A DNA stretch of 64,000 nucleotides from Micromonospora echinaurantiaca (GCF_900090235.1 NZ_LT607750.1:4517001-4581000), one strand, 5' to 3'. Shown: positions 1 through 8,144, counted from the first letter of the stretch. Translations and numbers: made by a program. Notes: a model not told the origin generated them from the sequence alone.

Positions 1-1
1 G

Positions 2-379
2 CTGCGCACCGAGATCCGGGAGGCGGTCGAGGTGGCCGCCGAGTCGCTCGGCTACCGGCCCAGCCTGGAGCTGGCCGGCCCGATCGACAGCGCCGTGCCG
101 GACGCGGTCCGCCCGGACCTCACCGCCGTGCTGCGGGAGGCGCTGTCCAACGCGGTACGCCACGCCCAGGCCGACCGGGTGGCGGTCGCCGTCCGGGTCG
201 ACGCCGGGCAGGTGTCGGTCACCGTCACCGACAACGGGGTGGGCTGCGACCCGGCCGCCGGCCGGGGCGGGCTGGTCAACCTGCGCGAACGCGCCGAACG
301 GCACGGCGGCGTGTTCGAGGTGCGCCCGGCCAGCCCGCGCGGGACCGAACTGCACTGGTCCGTCCCCCTCCGCGACTGA
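2..379 (+). CDS. Sensor histidine kinase, C-terminal part (cut by window edge)
   Basis: The reading frame is open from the window edge, so only the last 125 residues are present. They form the GHKL ATPase end of a HisKA_3-type kinase: an N-box (EALSNAVRHA), a G1 box (DNGVG) and the closing GGLVNLRERAERHGG segment, ending in GTELHWSVPL. This is the C-terminus style of DevS/DosS and related NarL-type kinases. The dimerisation/phospho-His region and any GAF or sensor domain lie upstream of the window. It converges on the devR gene, which is the likely partner. Membership in the kinase family is certain; calling it DevS rests on the neighbouring DevR and Acg-like genes. Confidence 0.85.
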   Translation: MRTEIREAVEVAAESLGYRPSLELAGPIDSAVPDAVRPDLTAVLREALSNAVRHAQADRVAVAVRVDAGQVSVTVTDNGVGCDPAAGRGGLVNLRERAERHGGVFEVRPASPRGTELHWSVPLRD

Positions 380-427
380 CCCTCCCTGACCTACCCCGGC
401 CACGACCGCATGGGGCGCTCGTACGGA

Positions 428-465
428 GAACGAGTGGCATCCGGGCGCGACGAGGCCACTCGTTC
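428..465. terminator. Inverted repeat between convergent kinase and regulator genes
   Basis: Perfect 11-bp arms GAACGAGTGGC (428-438) and GCCACTCGTTC (455-465) enclose a 16-nt loop. It lies between two convergent stop codons, so it is probably a bidirectional terminator. There is no U-tract. Confidence 0.55.
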
Positions 466-512
466 CCAGAAAGTGCGCGCCGGGGTCGGCGGGCGGGGAG
501 AGCGGTGGCGGG

Positions 513-1154
513 TCAGTGGGTGGTCTTGCCGAGCAGGCGGGTGGCCAGGACGGCGGCCTGCGTGCGGCGCTCCAGGCCCAGCTTGGCCAGCACGCTGGAG
601 ACGTAGTTCTTGACCGTCTTCTCGGCCAGGAACATCTTGCCGGCGATCTCCCGGTTGGTGAGCCCCTCGGCCACGTACTCCAGGATCCGCCGCTCCTGGT
701 CGGTGAGGTCCTTCAGCTCCCGGGGCTGCTCGACGCCGCTGCGGATCCGCTCCAGCACCCGGGTGGTGATCGCCGGGTCGAGCAGCGACTGCCCGGCCGC
801 CACCCGGCGTACCGCGTCGACCAGGTCGGTGCCGCGGATCTGCTTGAGCACGTAGCCGGCCGCGCCGGCCATGATCGCCGCGAACAGCGCCTCGTCGTCC
901 TCGTACGAGGTGAGGATCAGACCCTTGATCGAGGAGTCCACGGCCCGGACGTCGCGGCACACGTCGATGCCGTTGCCGTCGGGCAGCCGGGCGTCGAGGA
1001 TGGCCACGTCCGGCCGCAGCGCCGGGATCCGCCGCGCCGCCTCCTGGGCGGAGCCAGACTCGCCGACCACTTCGATGTCACCGCTGCTGGTCAGCAGGTC
1101 GGCAAGGCCACGACGGACGACCTCGTGGTCGTCGAGGAGGAACACCCGGATCAT
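513..1154 (-). CDS. devR: DevR/DosR-like LuxR-family response regulator
   Basis: This 213-residue protein has a receiver domain (about 1-117; acidic pocket D8-D9, phospho-acceptor D54 in AILDARLP, conserved Lys in GYVLKQ) and a NarL-type helix-turn-helix (about 145-205, LTDQERRILEYVAEGLTNREIA). The ending LGLERRTQAAVLATRL is typical of the DosR group, which controls hypoxia and dormancy genes in actinobacteria. The start ATG follows ACGAGGA with almost no spacing, an unusually tight ribosome site, but the first residues MIRVFLLDDHE fit the family exactly. A divergent Acg-like nitroreductase and candidate DosR boxes in the shared intergenic region support the dormancy role. Confidence 0.85.
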   Translation of the reverse strand: MIRVFLLDDHEVVRRGLADLLTSSGDIEVVGESGSAQEAARRIPALRPDVAILDARLPDGNGIDVCRDVRAVDSSIKGLILTSYEDDEALFAAIMAGAAGYVLKQIRGTDLVDAVRRVAAGQSLLDPAITTRVLERIRSGVEQPRELKDLTDQERRILEYVAEGLTNREIAGKMFLAEKTVKNYVSSVLAKLGLERRTQAAVLATRLLGKTTH

Positions 1155-1186
1155 TCCTCGTTTCTACCCGCCGCCGGGCGGATCGG

Positions 1187-1206
1187 CACGGGCCGAAGGT
1201 CCCGAA
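1187..1206. promoter_or_regulatory. Candidate DosR/DevR box upstream of devR
   Basis: CACGGGCCGAAGGTCCCGAA matches the DosR consensus TTSGGGACTWWAGTCCCSAA at 15 of 20 positions, with the right half-site nearly perfect. It starts 33 bp upstream of the devR start codon, a plausible place for autoregulation. Confidence 0.5.
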
Positions 1207-1383
1207 CCGCCGTGACCTGCGGCCGAACGGACAGCCGACGCCACGGGTGACCGACCGGGCGGAACGGACGCGGCCGCACCAGCGGCGGGCGGTGGCAGGC
1301 CGCCGGAGGCGGGCGGGCGGACCTGGCCCGGCGGGTGCGCACAAGGCCGTTGACCTGCGGCGGGGGGCGCTCGGGCCCGGGCG

Positions 1384-1403
1384 GACGGGACGTCCGGCCC
1401 TGT
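1384..1403. promoter_or_regulatory. Weaker DosR-box-like site upstream of the nitroreductase
   Basis: GACGGGACGTCCGGCCCTGT keeps the GGGAC core and a GNCCC right half but matches only about 11 of 20 consensus positions. It lies about 63 bp upstream of the nitroreductase ATG, the usual distance for a DosR-activated promoter. Confidence 0.3.
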
Positions 1404-1465
1404 CCGGCCCGGTGCCGGCCGGGGCACGGTGGAGAGGAACCCGGCGAGTGCCGAAGGAGCCGAAG

Positions 1466-2437
1466 ATGGACACCGCCTACACCGTCGAGCAGCTGCGCGA
1501 TGCCGTGACCGACGCGGTACGGGCGCCGTCGCTGCACAACACCCAGCCGTGGCGGTTCCGCCTGCGCGACGGCGGCATCGAGGTGCTCGTCGACGCGACC
1601 CGGCGGCTGCCGGCCACCGACCCGAGCGGCTGGGGCGTCCGGATCGCCTGCGGGGCGGCCCTGTTCAACCTGCGGCTCGCGCTGGCCGTGGCGGGCACCC
1701 CGGCCCGGGTGCGGCTGCGCCCCTACCCTGCGGAGCCGGACGTGGTGGCCCGGCTGGTGCCCGACGTGCCCCGCCGACCCACCCCGGCGGAGCAGAGCCT
1801 GCACGCCGCCATCCCCCGCCGGTTCAGCAACCGGGCGCCGTTCTGGCCGGACCCGGTGCCGGCCGACGCCCGGTGGCGGCTCGCCGAGGCGGCCCGGGCC
1901 GAGCTGTGCTGGCTGGAGCTGCTGATCGGGGTCAGCGCGGTGAACGCCTTCGCCGAGATCGCCCGCAGCGCCCACCGGGTGCTCGAACGGGACCCCGCCT
2001 ACCGGGCGGAACGCACCGACTGGGTGCGCACCGAGCCCGCACCGGACGGGGTGCCGGCCGCCGCCGGCGGCCCGCAGAGTGAGCCGCAGGACCTGCTGCC
2101 GTCCCGTGGCTTCGGCGGGCTGAACCGGGCCCCGGGGCGCGACTTCGAACCGGAGCCGCTGGTCGCCGTGCTGGGCTCGGCCGGCAACACGGCGGTGGAC
2201 CAGGTGGTCGCCGGGCAGGCGTTGCAGCGGGTGCTGCTCACCGCGACCGACTCCGGGCTGTCGGCGTCGATGCTGTCGCAGCCGATCGAGGTGCCGGGGG
2301 CCCGGGAGCAGTTGCGGCTGTCGCTGGGCCGGTTCGGCACCCCACAGATGGTGCTGCGGATCGGCTACGGCCAGCCGGGCTCGCCGACGCCCCGCCGCGA
2401 CGTCGACGAGGTGCTGGAACTGCCGGTCCACCCGTGA
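1466..2437 (+). CDS. Acg-family nitroreductase-like protein
   Basis: This 323-residue protein belongs to the Acg/Rv3131-type nitroreductase-like family, flavoproteins in the mycobacterial DosR regulon that often lack measurable nitroreductase activity. The hallmark is the N-terminal APSLHNTQPWRF motif (residues 20-31), which contributes to flavin binding. The C-terminal half contains LVAVLGSAGNTAVDQVVAGQALQRVLLTA-type helices seen across the family. ATG 1466 is chosen because AAGGAG lies seven bases upstream and the family motif then sits at the usual distance; the frame is open further upstream to 1247. Divergence from devR fits hypoxic induction. Confidence 0.8.
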   Translation: MDTAYTVEQLRDAVTDAVRAPSLHNTQPWRFRLRDGGIEVLVDATRRLPATDPSGWGVRIACGAALFNLRLALAVAGTPARVRLRPYPAEPDVVARLVPDVPRRPTPAEQSLHAAIPRRFSNRAPFWPDPVPADARWRLAEAARAELCWLELLIGVSAVNAFAEIARSAHRVLERDPAYRAERTDWVRTEPAPDGVPAAAGGPQSEPQDLLPSRGFGGLNRAPGRDFEPEPLVAVLGSAGNTAVDQVVAGQALQRVLLTATDSGLSASMLSQPIEVPGAREQLRLSLGRFGTPQMVLRIGYGQPGSPTPRRDVDEVLELPVHP

Positions 2438-2481
2438 CCGGCGGGCCGTCGGGCTCGGGTGGGGCTTCCCGTGCGGGGCAC

Positions 2482-2537
2482 CGTCCCGGCCAGGCGGGCG
2501 CCGCCGTCCCGGCCAGGCGGGCGCCGCCGTCCCGGCC
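2482..2537. repeat. Tandem repeat, 23-bp unit, about 2.4 copies
   Basis: The unit CGTCCCGGCCAGGCGGGCGCCGC occurs at 2482-2504 and 2505-2527, and its first ten bases recur at 2528-2537. It lies between the convergent nitroreductase and SDR genes. Confidence 0.85.
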
Positions 2538-2558
2538 GAGCGGGGACGCGCCGGCCGG

Positions 2559-3563
2559 TCAGGCCGGGGCGAGGCCGGCCAGCAGCGCCGACTCCCGGGC
2601 CGGGTCGAGCCCCACCTTCGCCCGCTGCGGCCGCCCGGCCCGCGGCGGCACGGTGCCGACCTGGCGCAGCCAGCGCCAGGTGTCGGCCACCGTCTCGGCC
2701 ACCGGGCGGCAGGTCAGCCCCGCCGCGTACGCCCGGCTGACGTCGCGCTCCTGCAACCAGCGGTACTCGTGCCCGAGCGGGATCCAGATCGGCAGGTCGT
2801 TCCAGGGCACCACGCCGGCGGCCAGGATCGGTTCCGGGTCGACCCAGCGCAGCCGGGCGTCCGCCCCGGCGGCCGCGATGCAGGCGTCGAGCAGCTCACC
2901 CATGGTGGTGTGCCCGGTGCGGCTGACCACGTTGAACGTCCCGCCGAGCCGGTCCGCGCCCCGGTCGAGCAGCCAGCCGGCCAGGTCCCGCGCGTCGACG
3001 TACTGCAGGGGCAGGTCGGCCGGGCCGGGTGCGAGCACCTCCCCGCTTCGGGCGACCCGCTCCAGCCACCACGGCAGCCGGCCGATGTCCTCCCCCGGGC
3101 CGAGGATCAGCCCGGCCCGGGCGATCAGTGCGGCGTCGCCGTACACCTGCCGCACGGCGCGCTCGGCACCCGCCTTGAGCTGCGGGTAGTCGCCGTCGGT
3201 GGCGTCGGGGTCGGCGTCCACCACGGGCGCGTCCTCGGCCGAGCCCGGTTGCACCGGTTCGGCGTAGACCGACCCGCTGGAGACGTAGACGTACTGCCCG
3301 ACCCGGCCGTGCAGCGCCCGCGCCGCCGCCCCCGCCGCCCGCGGCGCGCCGTCCCAGGTGTCCACCACCACGTCCCACTCGCCGTCGGCCAGCGCGGCCA
3401 GCCCGCCGGGCGCGGTCCGGTCACCCCGCAGCCGGTGTACGCCCTCCGGCGTGCTCCCGGAGACGCCCCGGTTGAACACCGTCACCGACCAGCCCCGGCG
3501 GACCGCCTCGGCCACCGTCGCCCCGCCCACGAAACCCGTACCACCCAGCACCAGCAGTCGCAT
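2559..3563 (-). CDS. NAD-dependent epimerase/dehydratase family protein (extended SDR)
   Basis: The roughly 334-residue protein opens with MRLLVLGGTGFVGG, the Gly-rich Rossmann motif of extended short-chain dehydrogenases. It carries a YVSSGSVYA strand with the catalytic-type Ser and a YPQLK sequence matching YxxxK, so the catalytic residues are intact. The C-terminal part (LQYVDARDLAGWLL, FNVVSRTGHTTMGELLD) resembles actinobacterial reductases of this group, whose substrates are mostly unknown. I start at ATG 3563, preceded by GTGGAG; an in-frame GTG nine bases upstream is possible. No pathway partner is adjacent. Confidence 0.8.
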   Translation of the reverse strand: MRLLVLGGTGFVGGATVAEAVRRGWSVTVFNRGVSGSTPEGVHRLRGDRTAPGGLAALADGEWDVVVDTWDGAPRAAGAAARALHGRVGQYVYVSSGSVYAEPVQPGSAEDAPVVDADPDATDGDYPQLKAGAERAVRQVYGDAALIARAGLILGPGEDIGRLPWWLERVARSGEVLAPGPADLPLQYVDARDLAGWLLDRGADRLGGTFNVVSRTGHTTMGELLDACIAAAGADARLRWVDPEPILAAGVVPWNDLPIWIPLGHEYRWLQERDVSRAYAAGLTCRPVAETVADTWRWLRQVGTVPPRAGRPQRAKVGLDPARESALLAGLAPA

Positions 3564-3651
3564 GGGCTCCACTGTGCCGCCTCTCGGTGACGCCCCGGCA
3601 AGGTGTTCACGGTGAGCGGATCTGCTGACGGCAGAAGCCGCCCGGGCAACC

Positions 3652-3693
3652 CGCGCCTCCTGCCGCCGGGCTCCTCCGGTGGCAGGAGGCGCG
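3652..3693. repeat. Long near-perfect hairpin upstream of the membrane protein gene
   Basis: Arms CGCGCCTCCTGCC (3652-3664) and GGCAGGAGGCGCG (3681-3693) pair perfectly, and the stem continues through a G-T pair and CCGG/CCGG into a 6-nt loop, giving about 18 pairs. It lies between divergent genes (starts 3563 and 3765), so it is more likely an operator or 5' leader structure than a terminator. Confidence 0.6.
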
Positions 3694-3764
3694 GCCGGTG
3701 GCAGGAGCCCGGTCCGGCCGTGCGGCAGGAGGTGCTGGCCGCCCGCGACGACGACCGTCGAGGC

Positions 3765-4715
3765 ATGACCACTTCACTGCGCACCGCCTGGCGGGGCAGC
3801 CCCGCCCTCACCCTCCTCGCCGCCCTGATGGGCGGCCTGCTCGTGGCCAGCGCCGCCGGCCTGGTCGTCGACGACCGTACGCTCGGCGGGCAGCCGATCT
3901 GGCTGAAGCCGGCGAAGTTCGCCGCCTCCTTCGTCCTCTACGGACTGACTCTGGCCTGGCTGATGGCGCACCTACGGCGCGGCCGGCGGATCGCCAGCTG
4001 GACCTCGTACGCCGTCGTCGGCACCGCCATCCTGGAGGTCGGCATCATCGTCGCCCAGGCCGCCCGCGGCCGGGCCAGCCACTTCAACGAGGCCACCCCG
4101 CTGGACGAGACGTTGTGGCAGGCCATGGGTGGCCTGATCAGCGTGCTCTGGCTGGGCACCGCGGTGCTGACCGTCCTGCTCTGGCGGGACGGCATGCCGG
4201 ACCGGGCCGGCACCTGGGCGGTGCGGCTCGGCATGGTGGTGCTGCTGGTCGGTCTGCTGCAGGGGCTCACCATGACGATGCCGACCGAGGCCCAACTCGC
4301 CCTCGACGAGCGGGGACTGGGCACCACCATGGGCGCGCACGCGGTGGGGGTGCCCGACGGCGGGCCGGGCATGCCGCTGACCGGGTGGAGCACCACCGGC
4401 GGTGACCTGCGGATCGGGCATTTCGTCGGCATTCACGGCCTGCAGGCGTTGCTGCTGTTCGCGATGCTGCTGTCCGGGCTGGTCGGCGACGTGGCCCGGC
4501 GGACCCGCCTGGTGTTCGTCTTCGCGTTCGCCTGGAGCGGGCTGCTGGTGCTGGTGACCTGGCAGGCGCTGCGCGGCCAGCCGCTCACCGCCCCGGACGC
4601 CGCCACGCTCGCCGCGTTCGCGGTGCTGGTGCTGGCCACGGCCGCCGGTACGGCGGCGGCCTGGCTGCTGCCCACGCGTTCCGCGGCGCTACTGCCCGCC
4701 CGGACCGCCGCATAG
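3765..4715 (+). CDS. Hypothetical polytopic membrane protein
   Basis: The 316-residue protein has about seven or eight hydrophobic segments (for example residues 17-38, 51-69, 78-98, 120-140, 150-168, 220-240, 250-266 and 280-300). The WLKPAKFAASF stretch after the first segment and a hydrophilic loop (GMPLTGWSTTGGDLRIGHFVGIHGLQ) with conserved-looking His residues recall a widespread actinobacterial family without known function. ATG 3765 follows GAGG at very short spacing; the frame is open upstream to 3603, but that extension is Arg/Gly rich and non-membrane. It precedes a two-component system by nine bases. Confidence 0.7.
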   Translation: MTTSLRTAWRGSPALTLLAALMGGLLVASAAGLVVDDRTLGGQPIWLKPAKFAASFVLYGLTLAWLMAHLRRGRRIASWTSYAVVGTAILEVGIIVAQAARGRASHFNEATPLDETLWQAMGGLISVLWLGTAVLTVLLWRDGMPDRAGTWAVRLGMVVLLVGLLQGLTMTMPTEAQLALDERGLGTTMGAHAVGVPDGGPGMPLTGWSTTGGDLRIGHFVGIHGLQALLLFAMLLSGLVGDVARRTRLVFVFAFAWSGLLVLVTWQALRGQPLTAPDAATLAAFAVLVLATAAGTAAAWLLPTRSAALLPARTAA

Positions 4716-4718
4716 GAT
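4713..4718 (+). promoter_or_regulatory. -10 element of a leaderless promoter, overlapping a stop codon
   Basis: TAGGAT is followed by six bases and then the ATG of the histidine kinase. Its first three bases are the TAG stop of the preceding membrane protein gene. This spacing puts the transcription start at or next to the ATG, and there is no proper Shine-Dalgarno sequence. Confidence 0.5.
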
Positions 4719-4724
4719 GCCGGC

Positions 4725-5864
4725 ATGCTCTGGGTGGAGCGGCTGTTCGAGGAGCGGTACACCGCGATCCGGCTCACCCTGGTGAGCCTGACCGGGGTCG
4801 GCTACCTCGTCCTGACCCCGGCCGGCAGCACCATGAGTTCGCTCGACCGGGGGCTCGCGGTCGGCGTCCTGCTCTTCGGCTACTCCGGGATCTGGTCCCC
4901 GTTCACCGTCGTCTGTGGCGTGTCCGTCGCGTTCGCGGTGGGTTACCTGTTCGGCGCGGACAACGACGCCGTCCCTTCGGTCGCGCTGGCCTGGGCGATG
5001 TTCGAGCTGGGCGCCCGCCGCTCCGGCTGGCAGGTGTGGACCGGCCTGGTGGTCGGTCTCACCGGCAGCATGCTCTCCGACTACGACGAGCTGATCGACG
5101 TGGCGCTCACCGTCCTCTACGCCGCGGCCGCCGCGGTGGTGGCGCCGCTGCTGCTCGGCCTGCATGTGCGGGCGCTGGGTGAGCTGAACCGGCAGGCCGC
5201 CGACCGAGCCCGGCAGGAGGTGTCCCGGGTCCGCGCCGAGGAACGCACCGCCATCGCCCGGGAGCTGCACGACCTGGTGGCGCATCACGTGGCCTCGATC
5301 GTGCTCCGGGTAGCGGTGGCCCGCAACGTGCTGCCGCTGGACGATCCCCGGGTCCGGCAGGTCCTCGACGACGTGCACGCGACCGGCTCCGGGGCGCTGA
5401 CCGACCTGCGCCGGCTGGTGGCCGTGCTGCGCGATCCCGGCTCGGCCCGGGAGGTCACCTTCGTCGACCCGGAGGGGCTGCCGGTGGCCCTGCGTACCGC
5501 GGTGGACCGCAGCCACCGGATCGGCCTGCAGGTGCAGGCGGACATCGACCCGGACGTGGTCCGGCTGGATTCCCGTACCGCGCTGGCCGTGCTGCGGCTG
5601 ACCCAGGAAGGGCTGGCCAACGTGGCCAAGCACGCCGGCCCGGCGGCCCGGGCCCGACTGTCGATCCAGGTCGACGACGACCGGGTGGAGTTCGAGCTGC
5701 GCGACTCCGGCGGCCCGGCCGGCTCGGCGCCCAACGGGCCGGCCGGGCACGGGCTGGTCGGCCTGCGGGAGCGGGTCGAGGTCCTCGGTGGCCGGCTCGA
5801 CGCCGGCCCGGCGGGCACCGGCTGGCGGTTGAGCGCGCGGGTGCCCACGGGTGTGGCCGCGTGA
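4725..5864 (+). CDS. NarL-type sensor histidine kinase
   Basis: The 379-residue membrane kinase has four or five hydrophobic helices in residues 15-140, a short linker (LNRQAADRARQEVSRV), a HisKA_3 dimerisation domain with phospho-acceptor His182 in AIARELHDLVAHH, and a HATPase_c domain (about 280-378; N-box LTQEGLANVAKHAG, GHGLVGLRERVEVLGG). It has no large extracellular sensor, so it resembles DesK-type intramembrane-sensing kinases. Its stop codon overlaps the GTG of the response regulator gene by four bases, so the two are translationally coupled. The signal is not evident. Confidence 0.9.
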   Translation: MLWVERLFEERYTAIRLTLVSLTGVGYLVLTPAGSTMSSLDRGLAVGVLLFGYSGIWSPFTVVCGVSVAFAVGYLFGADNDAVPSVALAWAMFELGARRSGWQVWTGLVVGLTGSMLSDYDELIDVALTVLYAAAAAVVAPLLLGLHVRALGELNRQAADRARQEVSRVRAEERTAIARELHDLVAHHVASIVLRVAVARNVLPLDDPRVRQVLDDVHATGSGALTDLRRLVAVLRDPGSAREVTFVDPEGLPVALRTAVDRSHRIGLQVQADIDPDVVRLDSRTALAVLRLTQEGLANVAKHAGPAARARLSIQVDDDRVEFELRDSGGPAGSAPNGPAGHGLVGLRERVEVLGGRLDAGPAGTGWRLSARVPTGVAA

Positions 5865-6505
5865 TCCGGGTGCTGCTCGTCGACGACCAGCAACTGGTCC
5901 GTGCCGGCCTGCGGATGCTGTGCGACTCGGTGCCGGACATGGAGGTGGTCGGCGAGGCCGCCGACGGGGCGGCCGCGGTCCGGCTCGCCGAGCAGCTCCG
6001 CCCGGACGTGGTGCTGATGGACCTGCGGATGCCCGGCGTCGACGGCACCACGGCCACCGCCCGGATCCTGGCGAGCCGGCCGGCCACCCGGGTGGTGGTG
6101 CTGACCACCTTCGACGACGACGACCACCTGTACCCGGCGCTGGCGGCGGGCGCCTGCGGCTTCCTGGTCAAGGACACCAGCCCGGCCGAGCTGCTGGACG
6201 GGGTGCGGCGGGCAGCCGCCGGGGACAGCCCGTTCAGCCAGGCCGTGCTGCGCCGCCTGGTCGAGCAGGCGGTGCACACCCAGGCGAACCGGGCCCCGGT
6301 GGCGGCGCCGGCGGGGGTCACCGAGCGCGAGCGCGACGTGCTCGCGCTGGTCGGGCAGGGGTTGTCCAACCCGGAGATCGCCGCCCGGCTGCACCTCGGC
6401 GTCACCACCGTGAAGACCCACGTGGCGAACCTGATGACCAAGACCGGCAGCGCCAACCGGGTGCAGCTGGCCGTCTACGCCGCGACCGGCGCGGACCGCC
6501 GGTGA
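5861..6505 (+). CDS. LuxR/NarL-family response regulator
   Basis: A 214-residue two-domain regulator: receiver (1-118, D54 in VVLMDLRMPG as phospho-acceptor, K in GFLVKDTSPAELLDGV) and LuxR helix-turn-helix (about 148-205, VTERERDVLALVGQGLSNPEIAARL). It begins with GTG overlapping the kinase stop (GTGA) and is the cognate partner of that kinase. It converges on the F420-type oxidoreductase gene 31 bp downstream. Targets are unknown; the preceding membrane protein gene is a candidate. Confidence 0.92.
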   Translation: MIRVLLVDDQQLVRAGLRMLCDSVPDMEVVGEAADGAAAVRLAEQLRPDVVLMDLRMPGVDGTTATARILASRPATRVVVLTTFDDDDHLYPALAAGACGFLVKDTSPAELLDGVRRAAAGDSPFSQAVLRRLVEQAVHTQANRAPVAAPAGVTERERDVLALVGQGLSNPEIAARLHLGVTTVKTHVANLMTKTGSANRVQLAVYAATGADRR

Positions 6506-6536
6506 GCCGGCCACGCCCGGCGGCCGGGGGCCCGGG

Positions 6537-7217
6537 TCAGCGGACGACCTTGAGGTTGAACAGCGGGGTGTCCAGCGCGCCCATCAGGCGCAGCCAGAGC
6601 GGCAGCAGCAGCTCGGTGCCGCGGGCGGTGGTGATGTCGCCGAGGTCGACGACGTCGGTGTGGCCGAAGGACGTCAGGATGCCGGTGACCGTCTTCTTGG
6701 CTTCGGCGTCGTTGCCGGACACGAAGACCGAGTGGTCGCCGCCGGCGAGGGCCTTCGGCTCGACCATCAGCGCCGCGGTGAGCGTGTTGAGGGCCTTGAC
6801 CACGCGCAGCTGCGGGAAGGCGGCCTGGATCTGCTCGCCGAGGCTGTCGGTGTCCTTGACGAACAGGGTGGGTGGGAACCCGTTGCCGAAGTCCAGCGGG
6901 TTGGCCAGGTCGATGAGGATCTTGCCGGCCAGGTTGTCGGCACCGGCGGCCCGCAGCGCCGCGATGGACACCGCCCCGGACGTGGCGTTGACCAGCAGCT
7001 CGGCACCGGCTGCCGCGTCGGCGAAGGCGGCGAGCCGGACCTGCGGGTGGCCGGCGGCCCACGCGGCGTAGGGCGGGTTGCCCATCCCGTCCGGGGTGGT
7101 CGTGGCCAGCGTCGCGGCGACGTCGCGGGTGCCGACGGTGACCTGGTGGCCCAGGTCCGCGAGGCGGCCGGCCAGCGCCTGACCGACCATTCCGGTGCCG
7201 AGAACCGCGATCTTCAT
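6537..7217 (-). CDS. F420-dependent NADP oxidoreductase-family protein
   Basis: The 226-residue protein starts MKIAVLGTGMVGQALAGRL, a Rossmann GxGxxG with the NADP-type follow-on VTVGTRD, and continues with ELLVNATSGAVSI, KILIDLANPL and VVKALNTLTAALMV, the conserved core of the coenzyme F420-dependent NADP reductase family (also seen in NADP-binding reductases that do not use F420). A flexible SVFVSGNDAEAKKTV segment precedes the C-terminal helices. Divergent transcription from a TetR gene with two identical-type operators in between indicates that this gene is the TetR target. The actual substrate cannot be read from the sequence. Confidence 0.82.
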   Translation of the reverse strand: MKIAVLGTGMVGQALAGRLADLGHQVTVGTRDVAATLATTTPDGMGNPPYAAWAAGHPQVRLAAFADAAAGAELLVNATSGAVSIAALRAAGADNLAGKILIDLANPLDFGNGFPPTLFVKDTDSLGEQIQAAFPQLRVVKALNTLTAALMVEPKALAGGDHSVFVSGNDAEAKKTVTGILTSFGHTDVVDLGDITTARGTELLLPLWLRLMGALDTPLFNLKVVR

Positions 7218-7283
7218 GGTGCTGCTCCCTCGTCAGGTCTGGCTGGCCATCCGGAGCGGGTTCCCGCCCGGGCCACCAAGCTA

Positions 7284-7297
7284 ACAGACAGGTCTGT
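7284..7297. promoter_or_regulatory. TetR-type operator 1
   Basis: ACAGACAGGTCTGT is a perfect palindrome of the form ACAGAC-N2-GTCTGT, 67 bp upstream of the oxidoreductase start. The same motif recurs at 7352-7365. Confidence 0.75.
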
Positions 7298-7351
7298 CTA
7301 CCACCAGCACTCATCCAGCTCCAGGGAGGAACAACCCAAACCAGGGCATGA

Positions 7352-7365
7352 ACAGACTTGTCTGT
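7352..7365. promoter_or_regulatory. TetR-type operator 2
   Basis: ACAGACTTGTCTGT is the second perfect ACAGAC-N2-GTCTGT palindrome. It overlaps a TATCAT -10-like hexamer (7365-7370) just upstream of the TetR ribosome site, so it should mediate autorepression. Confidence 0.75.
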
Positions 7366-7401
7366 ATCATTGTTCGGCCTGGCCAGTGGAGGTGTGTACG
7401 G

Positions 7402-7971
7402 GTGACCAAGCCAGCCCAGCCCGCGCGCGAGCGGATCCTCGACACGGCGTTCCGGCTGTTCTACGCCCACGGGCCCCGCGGCGTCGGCGTCGACACCGTC
7501 ATCGCCGAGTCCGGCGTGGCCAAGGCGACCCTGTACAAGCACTTCCCCCGCAAGGACGACCTCGTCCTGGCGTACCTGGACAAGGTCGACCAGACCTGGT
7601 TCGGGCAGCTACGCGCCGCGGCCCGCGCCGGCAGCGACGACCCACGCGACCAGCTGGTCGACATGTTCGACGCGCTCGCCTCGGCGTGCCGGCGCGAGGG
7701 CTACCACGGCTGCGCGTTCATCAACACCGCCGCCGAGAGCGAGGCCGGCGGCGATGTGCACGCCCGCACCGTCGAGCACAAGCGGGTGGTGCTGGTCTGG
7801 GTGACCGACCTGGCCCGCCGGGCCGGCGCCGCCGACCCGGCACGGCTGGCCCGCCAGCTGACCCTGCTGCTCGACGGCGGACTGTCCGCCGGTGTGCTGG
7901 ACGCGGATCCGGAAATCCCCGAGACCGCCAAGGCCGCGGCCCGCGTGCTGGTCGACGCCGCCTGCCGATGA
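7402..7971 (+). CDS. TetR-family transcriptional regulator
   Basis: The 189-residue regulator has an N-terminal helix-turn-helix (about 10-55; ILDTAFRLFYAHGPRGVGVDTVIAES with recognition helix KATLYKHF) and a ligand domain with the HGCAFINTAAE segment found in TetR_C-type regulators near oxidoreductases. I start at GTG 7402, nine bases after GGAGG; the ATG at 7348 would read through operator 2 and is unlikely. It is divergent from the F420-type reductase gene, and both promoters carry the same palindrome. Confidence 0.88.
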   Translation: MTKPAQPARERILDTAFRLFYAHGPRGVGVDTVIAESGVAKATLYKHFPRKDDLVLAYLDKVDQTWFGQLRAAARAGSDDPRDQLVDMFDALASACRREGYHGCAFINTAAESEAGGDVHARTVEHKRVVLVWVTDLARRAGAADPARLARQLTLLLDGGLSAGVLDADPEIPETAKAAARVLVDAACR

Positions 7972-8072
7972 CCCGAAGCCGAGCTGGAAGCGCCACGGCC
8001 TGACCCGGAACCACGCTGGCAAGCGGAGGAAACGACAGCACCCGCATGGAGTTCGGGCACTGCCACGTACGG

Positions 8073-8144
8073 TGGGCGATACTGGGTTTGAACCAGTGAC
8101 CTCTTCCGTGTCAAGGAAGCGCGCTCCCACTGCGCCAATCGCCC
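8073..8144 (-). tRNA. tRNA-Val (GAC)
   Basis: The minus strand folds into a full cloverleaf: acceptor GGGCGAT/ATCGCCC, anticodon stem CTTCC/GGAAG with loop TTGACAC, and T-arm loop GTTCAAA. The discriminator is A and CCA is not encoded. It is identical to the copy at 18693-18764. Confidence 0.95.

Larger units (their letters stand above)
1155..1465. other. Intergenic region between devR and the nitroreductase gene
   Basis: These 311 bases separate two divergent genes. I see no convincing gene. The region contains two DosR-box-like sites (1187-1206 and 1384-1403), listed separately, and should carry both promoters. Confidence 0.6.
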
